Below, piece by piece: positions 10,564-19,411 of a stretch of 40,035 bases of DNA. The notes beneath the pieces were generated by a model. It did not search any database and was not told the origin of the DNA. It saw only the letters and a list, made by a program, of their open reading frames with translations. The stretch's first letter is position 1; each line of letters begins with the position of its first letter. The position numbers and the translations under genes are program-made. This DNA is from Nemertoderma westbladi. Lineage: Eukaryota > Xenacoelomorpha > Nemertodermatida > Nemertodermatidae. The stretch covers positions 1-40,035 of the forward strand of contig JAUCBJ010005726.1 in NCBI GenBank assembly GCA_032718475.1, given 5' to 3'.

Positions 10564-11886
10564 CTATTTACTAATATTGGGTGGAGATTTGTAGTCTCCT
10601 GTCTCGTTTCTAGTCTCCTCAAGGAGCACGAGACGTTGTACAGGTCTGTCTATGGTACGTCCGTCGATAGTCCTTACAGTAACTGTTCTTATTACACCAG
10701 ATGTAGGGTGCATGGTCAAAATGACTCCAGTCAGCCAAAACCGTCTTTTCAGATTGGCTTCAGCCAATAAAACATGGTCACCACGTCTTAAACATCGGGT
10801 ATTAAGATACCAAGATGTTCTGGTTGAAATAGAGGGCAAATAATATTTCTGCCATATTTCCCAGAATTTATTTGCAAGCAATTGAGTGATTTTCCAAGCT
10901 TTGTTGCCATATCCGTCGCTATCAACGGGTACCGAAATGGGCAACAATGTCGTCGGCGCCTGCATAAGCAGGTGCGCTGGTGTCAAGGCAAACTGTGCGT
11001 CGTTATTGTCTGGGATCAAAGCGATCGGTCTAGTGTTCAAAATCGCTTCGATTTCTATTAACAACGTCGTCAGTTGGTCGTCTGTCAATATGTGTTGCGT
11101 CGGTACGACTTTAGCCATAGCTGTTTTTATTGAGCCAATCAGCCTTTCCCAAATGCCGCCTCTCCACGGACTGTCTGGAGTATTAAAATACCAAACAATA
11201 CGGTGAGGGCGTAGTTCCTCGGAAATCTGGTTTTGGTCCAACTTTCTCAAAGCTCTGGTTATTTCGTTCCGTGCACCCACAAAGTTTGTCCCTTGGTCGC
11301 AGTAAATGGATTTGACCAATCCACGTCTAGCGATAAATCGCCGTAAGGCTAGGATAAAGGCATTGGTGGTCAAATCTGTCACACGCTCTATATGGACAGC
11401 TCTGCTGGCCATGCAAGTGAAGATCAATCCCCAACGTTTTACCTGTACCCTTCCGCGTTTCGCGATTATGGGTCCAAAACAGTCTATCCCTGTCTCAGTG
11501 AAAGGGGGTCTAAATGCCTGTAATCTCGCTAGTGGTAGTTCACTCATTTCTTGGTGTCCTATCCTCGCGTGCACCTTCTTACAAATCATACAGTTCCGTG
11601 TTACCGAACTCAGTGCCTTACTAGGTCTAATCAGTACAAACCTCGATCGTAAGTGTGATAGACAGTGGTGTCTACCCACGTGTTTGAGTTGTACATGTGC
11701 GTCCAGTATCATAGCACGCTGTAATTCATGGTGTTGCGGTATGATGATAGGATACCTAAAGTCAAGTGCAAAGTCGATGTTTTGGAGTCTGGACTTGTGA
11801 CAAAGTAAGCCCCGGTAAATAATCGGACTCCAACTCAAAATCGGTGAAGACTTAATCTGTTTACCTTGGTTGATCGCTGTGAATTC
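10564..11886 (-). pseudogene. BEL integrase domain
   Basis: Inserts element cDNA into chromosomes. The open stretch (11838-10564, 424 residues) contains a zinc-binding HHCC set (H48, H53, C83, C86), the DDE catalytic core with D119 (TGIDCFGPI), D181 (IYCDQGTNFVGA) and E231 (WRGGIWERLIG), and a C-terminal domain of the DUF5641 type (NKFWEIWQKYYLPS, RRGDHVLLAE, RPVQRLVLLE). GPI then KRGRVQVKRWG and FTCMASRAVHIE are hallmark BEL/Pao strings. All catalytic residues are intact. The frame continues upstream through a TGA at 11887 into the linker. No native ATG is expected because it is released from a polyprotein. Confidence 0.92.
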
Positions 11887-12130
11887 TCATGCGAAATATC
11901 GCAATTGATAATGGCGAATGATATCAACTTCACAATGACCAACTTCCTTTAAGGTAAGTCTTCTAGGAAAGTCGCGTTTGCCTCTGGCATATTGTCTCAA
12001 ACGTTTGAGCCATGCTAACTTGCGGCACGCGTCAGTCCATGATCTAGTTAGGTTCACTATCCTGTCAACGTAAGTGTTAGTGACGTCATCAGGTAAGGTA
12101 TAGTCGTATTGTGGATACTTGTCTGGACTT

Positions 12131-12150
12131 GGTAGGCCCACGGGCCTTCC
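12131..12150 (-). repeat. BEL hairpin motif, copy 5 (covarying)
   Basis: Variant ggtaggcccacgggccttcc. Both members of the inner stem pair differ from consensus (T-A to C-G), so pairing is preserved. It reads GRPVGLPS in the pol frame. Confidence 0.8.
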
Positions 12151-12424
12151 GGTAGGTTTGTCTGAGTCCCCAAGTATGTCAATCTCTACGGTCTTACCTT
12201 TACCGTCCGCACCTAATGAGTCGACTGGCAGTAACGGTTTCAACTCTACAGTACCAGTGTGTTCCTGTGAGCCTGTAAGCTTCCTAACCTTAGTCACACG
12301 TTTACCTGTAGGTGGTAAGTCAAGTACCTTCTTTGAGCGGAGTGTGATCGCTGTGGCCACACCTTTGTCGTCCAAAGAAGTTAAATTTGGTAAGTCTCTA
12401 AAAGTCCGCTCCAATGGGTCTTCT

Positions 12425-12790
12425 AGGGGAGTGTCTAGTAGACAGTCTGGTGAAGCGTCCGGTGAACAGTCTGGTGAGACGTCTGGTGAGACATAGCGCG
12501 GAACATCCAGCGAAATGTCCTGTCATCGGTCCCAAAGTCTGTCTGGCGTAACTTCTGTCATAAAGTCTGGTCCAAAGTCTGGTGGACAGTCTGTCGAGAT
12601 GTCTGGTGGAAAGTCTGGTGAGACGTCCGGTAGACATTCTGTCGAGAGTTCCATAAAACAATCTGTCGAGCAATCCGGAGAACAATCTGGTGTCACTTCT
12701 GGTGAATAATCTGGCGAGTAATCTGGTGAACAATCCGGCGAAACGTCTGGTGAAATCTCCCGCGGAACATCCGGCAAAAGATTCGTACAA
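12425..12790. repeat. 12-bp minisatellite in BEL pol
   Basis: Degenerate 12-bp units such as tctggtgaacag, tctggtgagacg and tctggcgagtaa repeat through the interval, with a break around 12500-12545. On the minus strand they encode S-P-D-x. Period and coding frame agree (four codons), consistent with in-frame expansion. Confidence 0.85.
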
Positions 12791-13650
12791 GCGTCTGGTC
12801 GAGTGTCTGATGAGACGCCTGGCGTAATGTCAGGTCTGGCGTCCAGGTCATCAGATTTCGTCCGTCCTTGTTTCCTCTTGACCTTGGCGTTGGCTTTCGC
12901 TTTAGATTTGACAACCTTGTCGATTTTTATCTCGGCACCCTCTGGTATGGTGTTGGTTGTCGCGTCGAATAACGGTGGCCACTTGCTAGCGTCACTAAAG
13001 CTGTGAAGCTCTAAATTGGCAGGAAAGGTGGTCTGCAAAGGAAAGTATACCCTCGGTATGGTATAGTCTTGTAGGAACGTCAGTTGGGCTTCCCAGTCCC
13101 TCCATTGCTCAGCTAACTTTTCTGGGATGGGGTCGTCCCATTCCAGTCCGGCTTGCCAAATGCTGCGGAGTATGATCCTAGCATGTAGGATCACTGGACT
13201 AATGAAACACAATGGGTCATACAATCGACTCATGGTCGATAAGCAAGTCCTCTTAGTGAGAGGTCTAGTCTGGTCGTTGGACCTTACACGTACCCTAAAA
13301 TTGTCGGTGTTAGGGTCCCAACTCAGTCCTAATACTTTGGTCGTCGGCAGAGGTTCTAGGTCTAATTCTAAGTCACCTCCACTGCGATCCATCGGGTCAA
13401 ATGAGTTCACCAGTTCGGGTTTGTTGGAAGCGAACTTTGTTAGGTGGAATCCGCCCTCAGCGAGACAATCCTGGAGTTGGTGTGCTACGGTTGTAGCGCG
13501 TTCCAAGGTGTCACAACTCTTGAGGCCGTCATCCACGTAGAAATCTCGTTCCACTGTCCGAACTACTTCTGGATCAAATTGGTCTCGTCTGTCCAATGCG
13601 GTCTGCTTTAAGGTGTAAATGATGCAGTTGGGGGCTGTCCCTGGCTCCAA
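12523..13650 (-). pseudogene. BEL RT palm/thumb and first RNase H motif
   Basis: This continues RT after the frame break near 13640. It contains ERDFYVDDGLKSC with the YVDD catalytic pair (residues 38-41 of the open stretch), the BEL thumb (GGFHLTKFASN, KVLGLSWDP), the TKRTCLSTMSRLYDPLCFISP block diagnostic of BEL pol, and then ELHSFSDASK, the first RNase H Asp motif. After DASK the normal RNase H sequence does not continue. A Lys-rich stretch and the SPD repeats follow instead. Confidence 0.9.
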
Positions 13651-14384
13651 ATACTCTTACCTGCATTTGGTAAGTTTCTGGCGGAAGTTGTAAGTTTCTG
13701 TCTGGATACCAAAGAAACCTCAAGCTGTCCCTGTCCCGCTCCAAAGCCTTAACCTGGTGAAACATGGCCTCTACGTCACAGGTGAAAGCCACTTTGCGTT
13801 GTCTAAAACGCATTAGGACTCCCATGAGGTAATTGTTCATATTCAGCCCGTCCATCAGTTCGCTGTTCATAGACATCCCTTGGTAAAGCGCAGCGCAGTC
13901 GTTGACTACACGCACCTTGCCAGGTTTGTCCAGGTGTCGAACAAAATGATGTGGCAGGTAATATGTCTGGTCTGTGGTTACCTCGGGATTTAACATCCTA
14001 ATGGCGTATCCCTTTTGGAGATACGTCTGAAGTTGTGCATTGTATTGCATATGGGCCGTCTCGTCTCGCAACAATCGCTGCCTTATTGATTTGAGTCGCC
14101 TCAAAGCAAGCGGGTAATTGTTAACGAGTTTAGGTTGTCCATTGCGCCACAACATACCAACCTCATAGTGGCCATTCGCGGTCTGGCGAATGGTATCTCT
14201 CATAATATTTAATGACCGTTTTTCCTGTTCTGACATAGCGGTCTCGTAACTACCGGGTTCTGCTGAGTCCTGTTCCAACCATTGAATGGTCCGTTCAGTC
14301 AGCAGTCGGTCTAGCGCTGCTTGCACTGCGCCATGGTCCTCGTCCACGTCTTCGTCCGCTGCGGTGGCTAGTGTCAATGTGTCT

Positions 14385-14404
14385 GGTAGGCTCGCAAGCC
14401 TTCC
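14385..14404 (-). repeat. BEL hairpin motif, copy 6
   Basis: Exact consensus; reads GRLASLPDTL. First of three copies at exact 78-bp spacing. Confidence 0.9.
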
Positions 14405-14462
14405 GGTGTCACTAGTCGGTGTCGAATCGTCATGCGGCGGTTTGACAACTTCTTGATCTGTC

Positions 14463-14482
14463 GGTAGGCTCGCAAGCCTTCC
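14463..14482 (-). repeat. BEL hairpin motif, copy 7
   Basis: Exact consensus; reads GRLASLPTDQ. Middle unit of the 78-bp array. Confidence 0.9.
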
Positions 14483-14540
14483 TAGATCAATGACCGGTGT
14501 CGAAGCCTGGTGGGTGGGGTCAATGACCTTCGGATTTTTC

Positions 14541-14560
14541 GGTAGGCTCTCAAGCCTTCC
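14541..14560 (-). repeat. BEL hairpin motif, copy 8
   Basis: One loop change (ctctcaag); the stem is intact. Reads GRLESLPKNP. Third unit of the 78-bp array. Confidence 0.9.
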
Positions 14561-14722
14561 AAAATCCTCGTTCATCGAGTCATCCACAGCACCAACCCTT
14601 TGGTCTTCAGTAGTCAATACAACCTGGTCTACTGCAAGTAGTTGTAAGTCAGAGGTCCGTGTGGTCGTGTCCAGATCAGTTACGTCAGTATCGGTGGCGT
14701 CTGCGTTAGCGACGCAAGTCTG

Positions 14723-16354
14723 TCATAGTGCCGTCCGTACAATTGGACCACGGGAGTATGAAGGATAGTTATCTATCGTAGTAGTCAATAAACTACATGT
14801 ACTCAAAACATCGTCCTCCTGGTCACTTACCTCTAGTGAACGTATTGGTGCTCTAGTATACCAACCTATGGGAGTTCTACATGCATAGGGGTTGCCCGCT
14901 GTAATAACAGATGGGCGTGTCTCCCATACCTGATGTAAGTTAAACTGGTCTGTCCCAATTAACATCGCAATGGAATGATAATTAACAGGACATTCCGGTA
15001 TTCCAAGGTGTCAGAAATACTTACGATCTTCCGGTGATTGCTCTGGCATAGGGCCGAGCAAGTTACTAAAGTCCTTCGTAGCTGCAAAGGTCAAATTTCT
15101 TACCGGAAGTAATGAGCGCTCCTCCTTGCTGTGTTCCGCTTTGGAAAGAAGAGTGTCTAAGGTTAGTTTTACTCTTGTCACAGGGATCGCTCTCTTACCA
15201 TGCATGCTGCTTACAGTATACTGAGCAGTCTTACCTTTACTCATCTCCGTAACCACGTCGGCTACTTGTTCATCGACATAACTATGCGATGACGCAGAGT
15301 CTAAGATAGCGTATATACGCTTGCTCCCTCGGGTTCCGGTAATCTTTATAGGAATCACGCTAAACCCTTTCAATTGGTTCTGTGTGAGGAGCGTTACCGA
15401 TGGTTGTTCCTCACCCGCATGCACGTAGAAAGTGTCGTCTTCCTCCTCGTCCTCGTCCGATGATCCTGACTGATCCATACAGTCCGTATAAAACGTACGG
15501 ATCTCGCGCGGCGCACACTCCTTATATAATGCGTCGCATCTAGCCGCTTTATCTGGATGCTCTCTTCGAAAGCGTCTGGTCGGAGTATGACTAGTAGTGT
15601 GAAGTAACGCGTCATGGTTACGTCCACACAGAGGACTTGTATCGTCGCTCGGGCAATCCTTCCGGACGTGTCCTGGCTTCGTACATCTCCAGCAAGAATC
15701 TAAAGATCGGATTTGGAGTCTCCTCTCCTCGATTCCTAACTCTTTAAAAGCGCGACATCCACGAAGTTTATGTCCGCTATGGTTTCTGCCGTTCCGCTCG
15801 CAGTATGAGCATCCCGCAAAGTCCGCCGGCAACTGTTGTTGTGGCTGCGTGGTGCCGATAGGCGTCAGAACTTTAGAAGTCTCAGTAGGGGTGGCGTAGG
15901 TAACGGCTTTTGCGTTCGTCGGAGATGGTTTAGTCCGATTCGGCGCAGAAATAGCTATCCCTTCTGCCGCGATATGATGATCAGTATAGTTCGATCGGGT
16001 CTCGATCACGGCCTCCCGCGAAATCAGTTGATAGACGTCGGTGAGTTTTAATAGCCCGCCGGCCTCTTCACGCTGGTACTCGATGCGTCGCCATTCTCGT
16101 CGGAGTAGATGATGAAGTCGACCGATTATCCTGATGAGAACCGTCAGTGCGTTAGCATACTCGAGTTGTCCAATGGACCGTAAAGTCCCTATAGCGTTTT
16201 TTATTTCGTCCGCGAGTCGTAGAAGATCGATCGGTTTCGAAATGCTGCCTCCTCTGCAGAGGTCTTCGATAATAGGATTTAGCCATGGCGACGTTACCTC
16301 CGTAAATCGAATATAAACGGTCGTACGCCAACTCAAAGGCATCGGGAATACCAA
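14723..16354 (-). pseudogene. BEL gag C-terminus, zinc knuckles and protease
   Basis: From the amino end: a helical gag segment (LADEIKNAIGTLRSIGQLEY), a Cys/His set CSYCERNGRNHSGH, the knuckle CWRCTKPGHVRKDC (C-x2-C-x4-H-x4-C), then SPLCGRNHDALLH. After an acidic spacer (SSDEDEEEDD) comes the aspartic protease of the DUF1758 type, with AILDSASSHSYVDEQ (catalytic DSA) and a later LIGTDQFNLHQVW block followed by the TPIGWYTRAP motif. A TGA at 15011 lies between the protease core and the LIGTDQ block, in the same frame. Confidence 0.88.
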
Positions 16355-17087
16355 TGAAGGTTTCCGTTAATCGTTTCGGCTCACCAGACAGGACTAGGAG
16401 CAAGTAATTAAACTTCTCCGTCGAGGTGAAAGCAAACTTAGCGATCTGGGACTCTACGTAGTCTACCAGTGTGCGCCAGTGTTTCGCGTTGCCAGAGAAC
16501 TTTGGCGGTTGCTGTGCCGGTAATCCGTGTCAAGCCGCGAATTTCGCAATCTCGCTAACCAAATCCAACTGTCCGCGTCCCTGTTCGGTGGCGTCGTCCA
16601 GTCGCTCCCTTCCGCGCGTTGTTCGGCGGTAAGAATTATTAACGGGATCTTCTTCTCGACGTGTCGGAGTTTGTCTAGTCTACTGTTCTCGCCTTGGTGA
16701 TCGATGTTGTCTAGGTTGTTCTAACTCCACGCTGGTTCGTGATCCATCCGACGGTTGCGCTTCGAGTCGCTCTTCTATCTGAGCTAGTCGGTCCGTTACA
16801 GGTCGTATTATTTCGGCGAGCCTGTTGGTGCTGATCGCTTCCGCTGGTTGCAACGTGGGTTTCTGTTGGGGTGTTTCTCGTGGTGGATTGTCGATGTATG
16901 GGTTCGTTGATCTCTCCTCCCGTTTGTAATCCGCTGCCGCTCTAGTACGGAATATTTCCCGTTCCGTCGACTCCGAGTCGCTAGATGAGTCGCTGTCGTC
17001 CGGATAAGGTGGTTGGCGGGTTCGCGTCCGCCGTATTATCCTTGGTCGAGTTCGTTGTGGTCTGGGATCTACGGCTCTCCGTTGTTC

Positions 17088-17107
17088 GGCAGGCTCGCAA
17101 GCCTTCC
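17088..17107 (-). repeat. BEL hairpin motif, copy 9
   Basis: Variant with ggcagg at the outer stem. It reads WKACEPTE, a different frame from the GRLASLP copies. Confidence 0.85.
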
Positions 17108-17180
17108 ACGAAGTCGTAGGTCTCGTTGAACTCGGTTCGATCCTGTGGGTACTACCCACATCCATCCTCCTCCGTTGTTC

Positions 17181-17200
17181 GGTAGGCTCGCAAGCCTTCC
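17181..17200 (-). repeat. BEL hairpin motif, copy 10
   Basis: Exact consensus; reads WKACEPAE. Confidence 0.9.
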
Positions 17201-17904
17201 ACAAAGTCGTAGGTCTCGATAAACATTGGGTGAGAGGTCTAGTAAAAACATCAGAGTTAATCTCTACTGTAGGTTTATAAATGACTGGGTTCGCGCAGCA
17301 CGTCACAGGTTTACCTTGCAATGGTTTACTCACCTGTTTTACTGTCATAAACACAGGTTCGTCTCTCTCTACAAGTAAACTACGGCTTACAGTAGGTGGA
17401 CTACTTATCTTAGCTGCGAGAATCGGCGATGAAGTCGCTCGTGGCTGCGGAATTGATTCCGACATAACAAACCTATTACCTTGCACGGGTGATATTTCCT
17501 TCGGTTTTGCAACCATAATCGGTTTTACTGGAGTCGCGGGTTTGAGCATAGGAATAACTTGGGGAAAACGTTTACAGTAATCCTCGACGAACTCCTCTCC
17601 TCGGTCTATCGCTCCCATACTTCCATCCTCGATTCGCTTCTGAATTCCGCGATATCGAGTCTCCATGCGATCCAGGGCAGACAAGTCGTGTCCAGCTCGA
17701 GACCTTATAGATCTATCTCTCGCGTCGAGTTCGAGGTCCTCTTGCGCGTTCGCCGCCTCGCGCGATCTGCGATTTAGTTCGAACTGGAGCTGCATCTCCC
17801 TTTCGCGTTGATCTGCTTCCTTTTGTTGTACCGCTAACTCCGCTTCCTGTATAGCTAAACGAGCGTTTATTTGTCACGCCTCCAACTTGGCACGAGCGTC
17901 GGAT

Positions 17905-18000
17905 GCTGCTTTCTTCCGTGCTAACTCGTCGGCTGCTGCCTGTCGTGCTAACACGTCAGCTGCCGCCTGTCGTGCTAACTCGTCGGCTGCTGCCGCTGCT
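17905..18000. repeat. 30-bp tandem repeat in gag coiled coil
   Basis: About three units of cgtgctaactcgtcggctgc-type sequence. On the minus strand they encode ELARQAAAD-like decapeptides. In-frame expansion of a helical segment. Confidence 0.8.
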
Positions 18001-18020
18001 TCTCGCGCTAAGTCCTCCTC

Positions 18021-18034
18021 CAGTCTCCAGTCTC
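18021..18034. other. 7-bp tandem duplication causing a gag frameshift
   Basis: cagtctc occurs twice in direct succession. Upstream and downstream coiled-coil codons are in different frames, and this 7-bp repeat lies exactly at the switch, so it is the likely lesion. Confidence 0.7.
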
Positions 18035-18267
18035 CGATGCTTCGAATTCGGCTTGCGCTTTGAGTTTCGCAATTCTTGCTTCATCCTGTCTGCGTTGTTT
18101 CTCTCCCTCGATGGCAATCTGTGCCATCTGCCGTTGCGCTTCTTCCTCGGCGACTTGTTGTCGGCGTGCGACCTCCTGTTGTTGTCGGGTAATTACAGAC
18201 GCTGTGCTACTAACGTCGCCAACGTCGCTCCGCACACTAACGAACGATCTATCCAGTGGTGGATTTT

Positions 18268-18287
18268 GGTAGGCTCACGAGCCTTCC
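18268..18287 (-). repeat. BEL hairpin motif, copy 11 (with in-frame TGA)
   Basis: Variant ggtaggctcacgagccttcc. In the gag frame it reads GS-stop-AY, the third possible frame. Copy 3 has CGA where this copy has TGA on the minus strand. Confidence 0.85.
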
Positions 18288-18391
18288 GTAGTTAGAACTT
18301 CCGTCGTCCCTCGCGGTTCGACGCCGTGCTGTCCCGTAAATGTAACAGCGTGGGTTAACTGATACAGAGAACGTAGTACTAGAGCTCCCAT

Positions 18392-19411
18392 TTTACTCTA
18401 AACAGGCAAGAAATCTAATTGACTGATTCAGTATTGAAAACTTTAATCCCAGGGACCGCTGTTATTTGGGTGTGGGTACATTTTGTGCTTATCAACTTGA
18501 CTGAAAACAATACTCAAACATGAAATGCGCAAAACACAAAACAATAATCAAACTTAGGTTGCGTGCCATGACAATGTGACAGCATGTAATAAAAATGTAA
18601 ATACTGAAATAGACCAAAATTATGACCTGTGATAAAATAATGTACTAACACAAACATAAATATTATAATTTGTAATTTTTATGTAGAGCCTATCAAAATA
18701 TCGTACAATATATGAAGTAGAGATAAGCTTGAAGCAATTCACCGCCTATCACTAACCCAGGCCTTTAGGTTACAATTCATAAGCAGTCCTAACTCCTTCA
18801 AGCCAATTCGCCTACCAGATTACCACCGGTAAGAACTGTAAAAACAATACCGTACTACTCAAATACAGCCAGAATACTACTGTACTGAACTGACTGAGAG
18901 TAAAAGTAATATTTAAATTGTGAACTAACCCCTATATTTTTTGGTTTAAAATAAATATACAAATATCGAAATCAAGGGAACAAAATGTAATGTACCTCAA
19001 CGCTAGATTAGGTAGGCTAGCTCAGTAGGCCTTCCAACCGTGTAGCCCAACAGACTAGAGCAAAAGGCATTCAAAAGTCACTCCTAGTACACGCACTGGC
19101 CATGAACGTACACTAGCAATTTAGAAATTGAAACTAGAAGCAATAGCCTGGGGTGATATGTAAACCTTAAACTAACCACAACGTCCGCAAGTTGCAGAAA
19201 TACCAAATGCGCAAATACACGCGGCGCAGCACACACAGGTCAAAATTTACGGTACCACTAATCCATACTACACACCGTCACACGTCCAGCACTCAACCCA
19301 ATAGATTTAAGCAAACATCATGTGTTGTAGCATTAGTAACATAGTAAAATTCAATGTAAATTATCGTAGGCCTAATATGTAAACACTGAAACAGTCAGAT
19401 TTGTATTTAAA
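18392..19411. other. AT-rich leader between upstream ORF and gag ATG
   Basis: About 1 kb with no supported ORF, carrying a variant of the hairpin motif at 19011-19035. Its AT-richness contrasts with the flanking coding parts. It could be untranslated leader or an intron; nothing here decides. Confidence 0.5.
19011..19035 (-). repeat. BEL hairpin motif, copy 12 (variant with expanded loop)
   Basis: ggtaggct...ggccttcc with five extra bases in the centre. The outer stem halves are kept. Non-coding. Confidence 0.7.

Larger units (their letters stand above)
11887..12800 (-). pseudogene. BEL RNase H-integrase linker with SPD-repeat region
   Basis: The 12414-11887 stretch carries a YVDRIVNLTRSWTDACRKL block and LTLKEVGHCEVDIIRHYQ, which match the usual BEL linker before integrase. 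Upstream, about 12425-12800 encodes roughly 120 residues of tetrapeptide-like repeats (SPDV, SPDC, SPDY and relatives) from a 12-bp DNA unit. A TGA at 12523 interrupts the repeats in frame. The repeats sit where the central RNase H domain should be. The repeat array also yields long open frames on other strands and frames, which I take as shadows. Confidence 0.75.
13574..14722 (-). pseudogene. BEL reverse transcriptase, N-terminal part
   Basis: Contains GHYEVGMLWRNG, the RRLKSIRQRLLRD region, YYLPHHFVRHLDKPGK, KVRVVNDCAA, VLMRFRQRKVAFTCDVEAMF (motif A Asp) and LRFLWYPD, all in BEL order. Upstream the frame is acidic and carries three 26-residue repeats starting GRLxSLP (14385-14560). A TGA at 14723 separates it from the protease part in the same frame. 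It ends by frameshift at about 13640, after QMQVRVFGA. Confidence 0.9.
17077..17221. repeat. 93-bp tandem duplication in gag carrying hairpin motif
   Basis: Two units with cgttgttcgg, hairpin motif, cca-(c/a)aagtcgtaggtctcg occur 93 bp apart (motifs at 17088 and 17181). They encode related 31-residue units (RPTTLWKACEP and RPTTSWKACEP). Confidence 0.85.
10564..18391 (-). pseudogene. BEL/Pao gag-pol polyprotein reading frame (inactivated)
   Basis: A single polyprotein frame of about 7.8 kb. The start is an ATG at 18391-18389 (MGALVLRSLYQLTH), and the end is the stop after integrase at 10564. Domains in order: helical gag N-terminus, gag capsid-like region, zinc knuckles, DUF1758-type protease, RT, truncated RNase H, integrase. 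In-frame stops: TGA at 18275, 17874, 16530, 15011, 14723, 12523 and 11887; TAG at 16680. Frame breaks: a 7-bp duplication at 18021-18034, a shift near 16275, and one near 13640. Reading frame and homology resume directly after each break, so this is one decayed gene. Individual parts are listed separately. Confidence 0.85.
16275..18391 (-). pseudogene. BEL gag N-terminal and capsid-like region
   Basis: Starts at the ATG at 18391. Residues are first Ser/Thr-rich, then strongly charged and Ala/Gln/Glu-rich (EVARRQQVAEEEAQRQMAQ; repeated ELARQAAAD units), predicting a long coiled coil. A proline-rich stretch follows (17795-16680), then PPKFSGNAKHWRTLVDYVES and KFNYLLLVLSGEPKRLTE, the BEL gag capsid-like motif. 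Breaks: TGA 18275, a 7-bp duplication at 18021-18034, TGA 17874, TAG 16680, TGA 16530 and a frameshift near 16275. The leucine-rich SGEPKR block is the best family evidence. Confidence 0.75.

Noticed and set aside
11306-11800. 164-aa plus-strand ORF opposite BEL integrase
   Set aside because: It is the antisense shadow of well-supported integrase codons and has no family signal of its own.
12398-12790. Arg/Leu/Phe repeat ORF overlapping the SPD repeats
   Set aside because: It is the same 12-bp minisatellite read in another frame; the SPD frame is continuous with RT.
10564-18391. Alternative genetic code with UGA as sense
   Set aside because: One stop is TAG, several frameshifts are present, and at least one TGA is explained by CGA to TGA relative to another motif copy. 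Neutral decay is simpler.
8891-19035. CRISPR-like array of short palindromic repeats
   Set aside because: Spacing is irregular (78 bp to over 2 kb), most copies lie inside retrotransposon coding sequence, and the sequence is eukaryotic.
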